Assembly (NCBI GenBank): GCA_964540725.1
Contig: CAZINU010000029.1
Span: 1 to 7,246, forward strand
Direction: 5' to 3'
From: JANJWP01 sp964540725
GTDB lineage: Bacteria > Patescibacteriota > Gracilibacteria > BD1-5 > UBA2023
DNA: 7,246 nucleotides
Shown here: piece after piece, positions 1 through 6,187 of the stretch
Numbering within the stretch: position 1 is the first letter of the stretch
Layout of the letters: every line of letters begins with the position of its first letter
Notes under the pieces: generated by a model
Told to the model about the DNA's origin: nothing
What the model saw: only the letters and a program-made list of their open reading frames with translations
Databases searched by the model: none
Made by a program: the position numbers and the translations under genes

Positions 1-1
1 G

Positions 2-565
2 TCGGCTTCCCATCTTCGGAAAATCGACGACATGGCCTACTACGGACTCTCCACGGGCAAACGCGTCGAGGTGCCAGCCTTCCGCCCCCGCGGGTTTTCG
101 GAGCCGACGGAACGCCTTCTAGTACTCAAGTGGACCGTTCCGGTTTCGTTCGAACTCGGTCCCGACGCTCCGTCCGCGAAGGGTTCGGCCGGTTGGCGTT
201 CGCTCGGCTGGTCGTATTCGGGCGACGCTACGGCGAACGTGCTTCCCGGAAACCGCGCATCGTACGAACGGATGTCCAAATTGACCGCCGATTGGCCGAA
301 CGACCCCTTCTTCGTACGCATCGACCCGGAAAAACGCCGGTTCGCTACGTCGGAAGAGGCCGCCTCGGTCATCGCGGAAAGTCTGCTGAAACGCCTCGGC
401 AACGAAGACGGGAATGCCCGTGCCACCGTAACCTTTCCGACGCCCCCGGGGCGCTGACCGCGCTCCCGAAGGGCCGGAGACGGGTTTCACCCCCAAAACG
501 CCCCCATCTTCGGGGGCGTTTTCTTTCGCGCTTTCCATTTGCCTCGTTCGCGAGCCGGGGTATAA
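2..565 (+). CDS. Unidentified protein, C-terminal part (5' end outside the window; 3' end uncertain)
   Basis: The frame is open from the left edge, so the start lies upstream; the ATG at 32 (MAYYGLSTGK) is only the first in-window candidate. Codon choice (GC-rich third positions, balanced protein composition) looks like real coding sequence up to about 455. I do not recognise the family. The visible part is a mixed, polar protein with a Trp- and Ser-rich stretch (WRSLGWSYSGDA) and an acidic/basic C-terminal helix (SEEAASVIAESLLKRL). There is no membrane segment. A TGA occurs at 455-457. Reading TGA as glycine, as in the genes downstream, extends the protein by 36 codons to the TAA at 563-565. 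That tail is basic and poor-looking and runs through an intrinsic terminator. If TGA stops here, or if a one-base indel near 410-414 sends the frame into the TAA at 429, the gene ends before the terminator. I give the code-consistent end; the real end may be about 457. Confidence 0.5.
495..522 (+). terminator. Intrinsic terminator after the first gene
   Basis: An 11-bp perfect stem (AAAACGCCCCC pairs with GGGGGCGTTTT) closes a 6-base loop, and the T-run continues as TTTTCTTT. It is almost the same in sequence as the terminator at 4328-4351. It is followed 16 bases later by a promoter, so it marks a transcription-unit boundary. Confidence 0.85.
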
Positions 566-566
566 T
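539..566 (+). promoter_or_regulatory. Sigma-70-type promoter for the hpf-like/rseP/tgt/alkD unit
   Basis: The -35 box is TTGCCT (539-544) and the -10 box is a perfect TATAAT (561-566), 16 bases apart. The predicted start of transcription is near 573, giving a leader of about 37 bases before the ATG at 610. The spacer contains the small dyad CTCGTTCGCGAG (543-554), which could be chance or a regulator site. The -10 box contains the TAA that would end the upstream reading frame. Confidence 0.75.
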
Positions 567-609
567 GGCCTCTCGGAAATCCCGAGCTTACCCCCTTACC
601 GTCCCGCGT

Positions 610-915
610 ATGCCCGTCAACGTCCAAAAGAACCTCCAGAAGATCAAGCCCCAAGACCACGAGGCCATCGACCGCCTCGTCGAAGCCAACCTTTCGGGGA
701 AACTCGATTCGTACCTGAAGCGCTACGACCGCGGCGATACCGAAGTTCGGCTTTCCCTCATGCTCGAAGAAAACAAGAAGGGCGAATTCGACGGCAGCGT
801 CCGTATTCAGGCCGGCTCCGACGATTTCGCTTCGAAGCGCGAAGATTTCCGGTCGCTCGAAGATTTGATCAACCACCTCTTCGACCACGTAAAGGAGCAG
901 ATGGCGAAGAAATAG
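610..915 (+). CDS. S30AE-family ribosome hibernation factor (HPF/RaiA-like), short form
   Basis: This 101-residue protein ends at a TAG. Its predicted layout is the beta-alpha-beta-beta-beta-alpha order of the S30AE domain. A short N-terminal strand (about 2-12) is followed by a helix (about 16-38, DHEAIDRLVEANLSGKLDSY), then strands around 44-52 (TEVRLSLML), 60-67 (FDGSVRIQ) and 71-77, and a C-terminal helix (81-99, RSLEDLINHLFDHVKEQMAK). Members of this family bind the small ribosomal subunit at the decoding/mRNA channel and silence ribosomes in slow growth. It is the short form, without the C-terminal dimerisation domain of long HPF. The ATG at 610 is the first start after the predicted transcript start; upstream codons in this frame run through the terminator and promoter and are unlikely to be coding. 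There is no Shine-Dalgarno sequence. The family call rests on fold pattern and size, not on a signature motif, so it is moderate. Confidence 0.6.
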   Translation: MPVNVQKNLQKIKPQDHEAIDRLVEANLSGKLDSYLKRYDRGDTEVRLSLMLEENKKGEFDGSVRIQAGSDDFASKREDFRSLEDLINHLFDHVKEQMAKK

Positions 916-947
916 CCGTCGAAACGTGCCGATTCGAATCCGGCCGT

Positions 948-973
948 CGCGAACCGAAGGCCTTCGGTTCGCG
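948..973. repeat. 26-base perfect palindrome between the hpf-like gene and rseP
   Basis: The arm CGCGAACCGAAGG (948-960) is followed directly by its exact reverse complement (961-973). As RNA it would fold into a strong hairpin; as DNA it is a symmetric site. There is no T-run directly after it. A competing, weaker hairpin (TTCGCG 968-973 with CGCGAA 982-987, 8-base loop) shares its right arm and is followed by TTTT (988-991). Possible roles are a processing or stabilising element between cistrons, an attenuator, or a dyad protein-binding site; the sequence does not decide. The rest of the 86-base gap shows no promoter. Confidence 0.8.
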
Positions 974-1001
974 GAGCCGTACGCGAATTTTCCGACCCTC
1001 C

Positions 1002-2189
1002 ATGACCGTCGTCCTCTGAATCCTCCTCGCCGCCGCCGTATTCTTCGCGGCGGTCTTGTTCCATGAGCTCGGGCATTTCCTCTTTGCCCGAATGTCCGGC
1101 ATGCGCGTGGAAGAATTCGGAATCGGCATCCCCCCCAAGGCCCGTTCCCTCGGTCGCGATTCGAAAGGAACGGAATACACGCTCAATTGGCTGCCGATTT
1201 GAGGGTTCGTCCGAATCCGGGGCGAGGACGAGCTCGAACCCCACGGTCGCCACCCCGACGCCTTCGCTTCGAAGCCGTACCTCGCCCGGGCGGCGGTCCT
1301 GCTTGCCGGGGTCGCTTTCAACTTCGTTCTCGCGTTTTTCGTTTTCTCGGGCCTCTTCTATTCGGGCGTTTCGCCCTTGGCCGTCAATACCCGATTCGCG
1401 GGCACGGTCGAAACCCGGCTCGTTCCGGGATTCGATCGTGCCGTCGAGCTGGGCGTCCTCGACGTTTCCGGTATCGAGCTCACCCCGTTGCCCGCTTCGC
1501 CCGCCGAGAAGGCCGGAGTGCGTCCGGGCGATATCGTCTCGGCCGTAAACGGCATTCCGGTAGGTACGCCCAAAGAGTTTTCCGAACGGGTAAGGCTTTC
1601 GGCTTCGAAAGGGGTTCCCGCCGTACTGTCCGTCGTCCGGTCCGGAAACGTTCTCGACATTTCCGCCGTCCCCGTGGATTCGAAAATCGGCACGTACGTC
1701 GGATACGCGGACGTACGGTACGATCGGTCGTTCGAATACCGGTACGGCTTTTTCGAGGCCGTCGCCGCCGGGGCCGAAGAAACCGTCGCGCAATCGCGTT
1801 TCGCGTTCCAGATGCTCGGGCAGGTCGTAAAAAAGCTCCTCTTTCCCGTTACCGAAACCGATCGGAAAGAGGCGGCCGAAGGCGTGGGCGGGCCGATCGC
1901 CATCGGCGGGCTCTTCGTGGAGCTCGTGGATGCCCGGGTGGGCGCTTCGGTCATTCTCGCGGTCGGCGCGTTGCTCTCCGTAAATCTGGGCGTTTTCAAC
2001 CTGCTTCCGATTCCCGCGCTCGATGGCGGACGGTTTTTTCTCATGACCGTGGCCGAACCACTCCGGCGCTTCGGAGGTGCGGCGAAAATCCGCGCGTTCG
2101 AACGCAATGCGCATGCCGTCGGATTCGCCTTCTTTATGATCCTTGCCGTCGTCATCGCTTTCCATGACGTGGCGAAATTTTTCCGATAA
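1002..2189 (+). CDS. rseP: RseP-type site-2 intramembrane zinc metalloprotease (M50 family)
   Basis: With TGA read as glycine this is a 395-residue membrane protease, the usual size. The active-site motif HELGH (residues 21-25) lies in the first membrane segment, and the third zinc-ligand motif is in PIPALDGG (Asp341) in the third. A second hydrophobic segment spans about 95-118 and a fourth about 370-392. A single PDZ domain occupies about 155-228 (ASPAEKAGVRPGDIVSAVNG); E. coli RseP has two. In-frame TGA codons stand at 1017 (residue 6) and 1200 (residue 67). The second falls in LPI-(TGA)-GFV, the family's conserved TEY...LPLGGYV block, where glycine is expected. Under the standard code the gene would lose its start and HELGH motif. 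The ATG at 1002 gives the normal short lead before HELGH. The family cleaves membrane-spanning proteins, such as anti-sigma factors and signal-peptide remnants, within the bilayer; the substrate here is unknown. tgt starts inside its 3' end. Confidence 0.95.
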
Positions 2190-3393
2190 CCGATCGTTCG
2201 TGCATTCCGACTCCGGCTTTTCCTATCGACTCGAAGCGTCCGACGGCCTGGCCCGTGCCGGAACTTTTTCGACGCCCCACGGGAACGTGCGGACTCCCAT
2301 GTTCATGCCGGTCGGCACGCAGGCGACCGTAAAGGGGGTGGCCCGCGAACAGATCGGCTCGATCGGCACCGAAATCATGCTCGCGAATACGTACCACCTG
2401 CACCTGCGTCCCGGCGAAGACGCGGTCGCCCATTTCGGGGGACTCCACGGTTTCATGGCGGTCGATTTGCCCATTCTGACCGATTCAGGCGGGTTCCAGG
2501 TATTTTCCCTTTGAATGGCCAAGAAGGCCGCCGACGGGCACGCGCTCGCGAAGGTGACCGAAGACGGGGTCGAATTCCGTTCCCACTTGGACGGATCCAA
2601 ACGGTTTTTCACGCCCGAAAAAGCCCTGCAGATCCAGTCGAAACTCGGTGCCGACGTCGTAATGGCGTTCGACGAGTGCGCTCCCGGGGAGAGCGATCGG
2701 ACGTACGCCCGGGCCGCTATGGAACGAACGCACCGATGGGCGGTCCGTTCGTGGGAAGAGCATCTCCGGCAGAATGCCCGACGCGCGTCGGAGGGGCTTC
2801 TGCCGCAGGCGATGTTTCCCATCGCCCAAGGGGTCGTCTACGAAGACCTGCGCGTCGAATCCGTCCGTTTCGTATCCGAACTCCCGTCGGTCGGCATGGC
2901 CATCGGCGGGCTTTCGGTCGGCGAAACGAAGGAAGAAATGCTCGGCGTGCTCGACGCCATCGCCCCACACCTTCCCACAGAAAAACCCCGGTACCTCATG
3001 GGCGTTGGGACGCCCGAAGATTTGGTGGAGGGGATTTTTCGGGGGATCGATCTGTTCGATTGCGTGCTCCCGACCCGGCTCGGGCGTCACGAAGTCGCCA
3101 TGTCGTCGTTTTGAAACGTCAAAATTCCCAACGAGAAATATTCACTCGAGAAGCGGGGGATCCCCATGCTGCCGGAATTCGAGACCCACGTCTCGAAAAC
3201 GTACTCGCTCGGCTACCTCCGCCACCTGTTCAAATCCGGCGAACTTCTGGGCGGACAGCTCGTTTCGCTCCATAATCTCGAATACCTCATCAAGATAGCC
3301 CAAAAAGCCCGCGAGGCGATTCTCGCCGGAGAATACGCCGCGTTCCGAAAGCGTTTCTGGGACGCGTACGCTTCGGGGGCCCCCGGGGCGTAG
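2164..3393 (+). CDS. tgt: Queuine/preQ1 tRNA-guanine transglycosylase with a degenerate zinc site
   Basis: This enzyme swaps guanine 34 of GU(N) anticodon tRNAs for a queuosine precursor. Reading TGA as Gly at 2512 and 3112 gives one 409-residue protein ending in TAG. Recognisable blocks in order are FMPVGTQATVK, LTDSGGFQVFSL-(TGA) with general base Asp107, VVMAFDECAP (Asp170), the IGGLSVGE substrate loop, DLFDCVLPTRLGRH with nucleophile Asp299, and MSSF-(TGA)-NVKI. Both TGA sites are glycine in relatives. The odd part is the C-terminal zinc site. Where the family has CxCxxC before the YxRxYLRHL block, this protein has F339, T341 and S344 (EFETHVSKTYSLGYLRHL); only the fourth ligand, His370 in LHNL, remains. 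Catalysis looks intact but structural zinc binding should be lost. The start is uncertain. ATG 2164 overlaps rseP by 26 bases and is preferred; GTG 2200, just after the rseP stop, would also give a family-like N-terminus. The overlap suggests translational coupling. Confidence 0.95.
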
Positions 3394-3496
3394 GGCGGCC
3401 GTTTCGAAGGAAATCCGCGTGCTCGAAGGAACCAGTTGTTCGTTCCGGAGTTCCTTGTTCGGCAGTTCTCCGTCCCACATCCATTTCGAGGTTCGG

Positions 3497-3541
3497 GTTC
3501 AGTCGTCCGAAACGCGAGAAGGCGGTTTCGGGCGACTGGAC
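3497..3541. other. Long hairpin in the tgt-alkD gap
   Basis: The 203-base gap between tgt and alkD (3394-3596) holds no gene or promoter that I can support. Its main feature is a 17-bp stem: 3497-3513 pairs with 3525-3541 around an 11-base loop, with two G-U wobbles and no bulge (core arms CAGTCGTCCGAAAC and GTTTCGGGCGACTG). A smaller 7-bp inverted repeat lies upstream (AAGGAAC 3426-3432, GTTCCTT 3450-3456). Neither is followed by a T-run, so a standard intrinsic terminator is unlikely. An mRNA-processing or stability element, a structured leader of alkD, or an interspersed palindromic repeat are all possible. Confidence 0.6.
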
Positions 3542-3596
3542 GGTCCGTCGGAACCGGAACGCGGACTCCCCTTGCCACGTGCCATTCCTTCTTCGC

Positions 3597-4310
3597 ATGC
3601 TCCCCATCCAATCCGAACTCCGTTCCCTTGCGAACGCCGAAAAAGCGAAAATACTCGCCGGATTTTTCAAAACCGGCAAGGGGCAGTACGCCGAGGGTGA
3701 CCGGTTTCTCGGAATTCCCGTTCCAACGACGCGCTCGGTCGTTCGGAAGTTCCTCTCCGACCTTTCGTTCGCGGACGTTTCGACGCTTTTGGAGAGTCCG
3801 TACCACGAAGAGCGGCTTTCGGGCGTCATTACGCTCGTCGAATGGGTTCGGAAAGGGCGTACCGGCGTTCGGGAGACGGCGGAGTTCTACCTCGCCCGGC
3901 GCGAACGGATCAATAATTGGGATTTGGTGGACGTATCCGCCCCCGATATCGTCGGGCGGTACCTTTCGGAATGCCTTTCCGAATCCGAACGCGCCACGTT
4001 CGTCCGCGAATGCGTGGAGAGCCCGCATCTTTGGACGAACCGAATCGTCGCCGTCGCGAGTTTTTACGAAATTCGAAAGGGGGGCGACGCGCTCATCTTC
4101 GAACTCGCCGAACGGTTCTTACGGCATCCGCACGACCTTATGCACAAAGCGGTCGGATGGATGCTCCGGGAAGCCTGAAAGCGCGCGAGCGAAGCGCGCC
4201 TTCGGGAATTCCTCGATCGGAACGCGGTGAAAATGCCCCGGACGATGCTCCGGTACGCCATAGAGAAATTCGACGAACCGATCCGGCGGAGATATTTGGA
4301 GATGCGGTAA
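3597..4310 (+). CDS. alkD: AlkD-like DNA alkylation repair glycosylase (HEAT-like repeat family, COG4912)
   Basis: This is a 237-residue, all-helical protein of the AlkD family, which removes N3- and N7-alkylated bases without a base-flipping pocket and so starts base excision repair. Family blocks are LANAEKAKILAGFFKTGKGQY near the N-terminus, FLGIPVPTTR, NNWDLVDVSAPDIVG (residues 106-120), RIVAVASFY and HDLMHKAVGWMLREA-(TGA)-KR. Trp108, Asp112 and Trp188 match in spacing the Trp109/Asp113/Trp187 active-site set of Bacillus cereus AlkD. The TGA at 4176 (residue 194) sits where relatives have the glycine of REVGKR. The remaining 43 codons (MPRTMLRYAIEKF) are also typical of the family, so reading through TGA restores the normal C-terminus. 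ATG 3597 gives the usual N-terminal lead; GTG 3579 would add six residues. It is probably the last gene of the unit, since a terminator follows 17 bases after the TAA. Confidence 0.93.
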
Positions 4311-4327
4311 CGTCCATTCCGTGCGGA

Positions 4328-4351
4328 AAAACGCCCCGGAGGGGGCGTTTT
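4328..4351. terminator. Bidirectional intrinsic terminator between convergent genes
   Basis: A 10-bp perfect stem (AAAACGCCCC with GGGGCGTTTT) closes a 4-base GGAG loop. The A-run and T-run on its flanks let it work on both strands. It lies 17 bases after the alkD stop and 21 bases after the stop of the - strand exported-protein gene. It is nearly the same sequence as the terminator at 495-522. Confidence 0.88.
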
Positions 4352-4372
4352 CGTTTCGAATCGGGGAAACCG

Positions 4373-6079
4373 TTACTTGTCTCCGATCAGCGCTTCGATG
4401 TCGACCGAATCCGTCGGGACTTCCACGGTAAACGATCCGCTTTCGAGGGTCGATTTGCCCGAAGCCGTGATGGTGACGGAATTTTTCTGGGCCTGGGGAA
4501 GAGGAGGTACGTCGAACGAAATCCACAGGTTCGACTCGGTCGTCGTGCCGGTTTTCGCGATTTTCAACGTGGCAACCGTTTTCCCTCCGACGTTTACGGC
4601 CAGATCGACCCGATTGAGAAGGGCCGTCCCGGTAACGGTGAAGAGGGTTTCCCCGTCCCGTTCTTTCGCCGACGCTTCGAGAGCGCCGGTTGCCCGGTTC
4701 CAATCCGCGGAGAAGCTTCCGGAGCTCTCCGACATTCGCACGGTCGCGCCTTCCGGGGTAATTTCGATGAGTCCGCGTTCGCGGGGGGAGAGGGTTCGGA
4801 GTTTCAGGGAGTATCCGTCGGAGGCCTTGGAAAGTTCGAACGTTCCTTCTCCCGCCGGGTCGATCGCCGAGATGGAGACGGTGTCGCCGAATTCGTCGTA
4901 CGTGAGGCCGGAGGCGAGGACCTCGCGATTTTCCCGATCGAATTCGCCCTTCGATACGCGTTCGCCGAAGACGGCCGCGATCTTCGCGACGGTTTTCGGA
5001 TTGAGTCCGAGCGCGTAGGAGGATCCCGAGATTTTCCGTTCCGGAGTGAACAGGCTCGAAGTATCGAGAACCGAGAGGACTTCGCGGAATTTCGCAAGGA
5101 CTTCCTGAGGGGTAAGATCGGACGAAGCGAATTCGTCCTCGGGCATTTCGATGGAGACCGTCTTGCCTTTCATTTTATCGAGAACGGCCTTCGTTTGGGC
5201 GACGTTCGAATCGATTTCCTTCTGGGCGCTCTCGCTTCCGCTGCCGGAAACGGATACGCCGAGTGCGTAATCCCGAAGCAGGACGTACGCGGTCGAGTCG
5301 ACAACCTTTACGTTTGCGTCGAATTTGACGGAACCCTTGATGTCGACGGTTCCGCCCGAAACGGGTTCGAACGTTTCCTCGTGGTAGCGGGTGGGACCCG
5401 GAACTTGCAAGTCGAAATCGCCGGAAATGACGAAGTCGGTTTCTTGTGCGAGTCCGACCATCGAGAGGACGCTCGCGTACCGATCGACCGAAACGTTCAC
5501 GGTACCGTAGGGGGTGTCGGCGGAGAATCGGGAATCCCCGGTTTCCTTAACGCCGTCCTTCAGGTACGTATCGAGTACCGAACGTACCGGCGACGAAAAC
5601 AGTTCGCGCTGGAAGGCGACGACGTTCGATTCGACGCGCGCTCGCTCGGATTCGGAAACGGCGGCGGAACCGTTTTCGGCGACTTGCCGAATTTCGTCCG
5701 CAAGTTCGAGGGCGCTCTTCGCCGAGAGCCGGACCGCGTCGCGAAGGTTTCCGGTATCGACGGGCACGTACGAAGGATGTCGGACTTCCGAGCGGATATC
5801 GGAGAATACCGATTTCATTCCGGCACGTTTCGTCTTTGCCAAATCGGCGTACGTCTTCCGGGTTTTCGGATCGCGGATCTTCTTCAGTTCGGCGTTTACG
5901 GCGGAATCGAGCGCCTTCAGGACTTTGGCTTCGCTCGAAGCGAGCGCGCGCAATTCCTTCGATGCCTTGGGGCGTCCGGATTCGAACGCGTAGGCGGCGG
6001 AGGCACCGGACGGAAGTGCCGATGCCGCGAGTACGGCGGCGGCAACGAGGGCCGCGACGGGGCGTTTGAACAGCTTCAT
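4373..6079 (-). CDS. Exported protein of unknown function, 568 residues
   Basis: A classical signal peptide is visible: basic start (MKLFKR), hydrophobic core (about 7-22) and an ASA cleavage motif near residue 28. There is no cysteine at the cleavage site, so it is not a lipoprotein; I see no cysteine anywhere in the protein and no further membrane segment or sorting signal. After the signal comes a charged helical region (about 35-175), then a long, mainly beta-rich part with repeated short strands (for example GTVDIKGSVKFDANVKVVD and DLAVNVGGKTVATLKIAK), broken by a helical stretch around DLTPQEVLAKFREVLSVLD. The beta pattern loosely recalls LolA/LppX-type lipid-binding domains, but this is only an impression. 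No enzyme motif is evident. No TGA codon occurs in it and it ends with TAA. A consensus promoter 20-50 bases upstream and single-gene context suggest strong, independent expression. Whether it stays at the membrane surface or is released cannot be told. Confidence 0.85.
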   Translation of the reverse strand: MKLFKRPVAALVAAAVLAASALPSGASAAYAFESGRPKASKELRALASSEAKVLKALDSAVNAELKKIRDPKTRKTYADLAKTKRAGMKSVFSDIRSEVRHPSYVPVDTGNLRDAVRLSAKSALELADEIRQVAENGSAAVSESERARVESNVVAFQRELFSSPVRSVLDTYLKDGVKETGDSRFSADTPYGTVNVSVDRYASVLSMVGLAQETDFVISGDFDLQVPGPTRYHEETFEPVSGGTVDIKGSVKFDANVKVVDSTAYVLLRDYALGVSVSGSGSESAQKEIDSNVAQTKAVLDKMKGKTVSIEMPEDEFASSDLTPQEVLAKFREVLSVLDTSSLFTPERKISGSSYALGLNPKTVAKIAAVFGERVSKGEFDRENREVLASGLTYDEFGDTVSISAIDPAGEGTFELSKASDGYSLKLRTLSPRERGLIEITPEGATVRMSESSGSFSADWNRATGALEASAKERDGETLFTVTGTALLNRVDLAVNVGGKTVATLKIAKTGTTTESNLWISFDVPPLPQAQKNSVTITASGKSTLESGSFTVEVPTDSVDIEALIGDK

Positions 6080-6105
6080 GGGAAAAGGATAGGAAATACC
6101 GCCCG

Positions 6106-6134
6106 ATTATAGGAAGTCTTTTTCGGAGTGTCAA
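6106..6134 (-). promoter_or_regulatory. Fully consensus sigma-70 promoter of the exported-protein gene
   Basis: On the - strand TTGACA (6134-6129) and TATAAT (6111-6106) are separated by exactly 17 bases: both hexamers and the spacing are ideal. Transcription should start near 6099, leaving about 20 bases of leader before the ATG at 6079. The leader has no Shine-Dalgarno sequence and is pyrimidine-rich just before the start (TATCCTTTTCCC). Confidence 0.9.
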
Positions 6135-6145
6135 AAAGGAATTTC

Positions 6146-6174
6146 AAAACCCGTCCGGGAGACGGACGGGTTTT
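6146..6174 (-). terminator. Intrinsic terminator of the SLT-domain gene
   Basis: An 11-bp perfect stem (AAAACCCGTCC with GGACGGGTTTT) closes a 7-base loop. It begins 13 bases after the TAA of the - strand transglycosylase gene and lies only 11 bases upstream of the -35 box of the next gene. Transcription of the upstream gene thus stops just before the new promoter. The symmetric flanks would also let it act on the + strand. Confidence 0.85.
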
Positions 6175-6187
6175 TCGGTTTGGGAGA

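Noticed and set aside
572..586. Short hairpin (CTCGG/CCGAG) at the start of the hpf-like leader
   Set aside because: The 5-bp stem begins at the predicted transcript start and is within what chance gives in GC-rich DNA; there is no support for a riboswitch.
928..944. Sequence like a tRNA T-arm (GCCG-A-TTCGAAT-C-CGGC)
   Set aside because: The pair closing the loop is A-C, and no acceptor, D or anticodon arms can be found on either side; the upstream sequence is the coding end of the hpf-like gene.
807..2165. 452-codon - strand reading frame opposite rseP
   Set aside because: The translation is highly charged and low in complexity, with no family resemblance, while the + strand carries the HELGH, PDZ and LDG motifs of RseP.
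2515..3114. tgt as three separate genes or a pseudogene broken by stops
   Set aside because: The pieces are collinear, in the same frame, with no loss of homology at the joints; both breaks are TGA at glycine positions. The same happens in rseP and alkD, so recoding explains it better than decay.
3419..3700. Small + strand reading frames in the tgt-alkD gap
   Set aside because: They run on into alkD in the wrong frame and have no start context or recognisable product; the gap is better explained by hairpins.
1017..4178. TGA as tryptophan (code 4) or selenocysteine
   Set aside because: The interrupted motifs have glycine in their families, Trp is served by TGG, and five TGAs spread over three non-selenoprotein families without a common downstream hairpin do not fit selenocysteine.
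3917..6112. Very long + strand reading frame (731 codons) opposite the exported-protein gene
   Set aside because: It is the antisense shadow of a convincing gene with signal peptide, promoter and terminator. Its translation is Arg/Gly-rich with no domain, and it overlaps the end of alkD. GC-rich DNA makes such shadows common.
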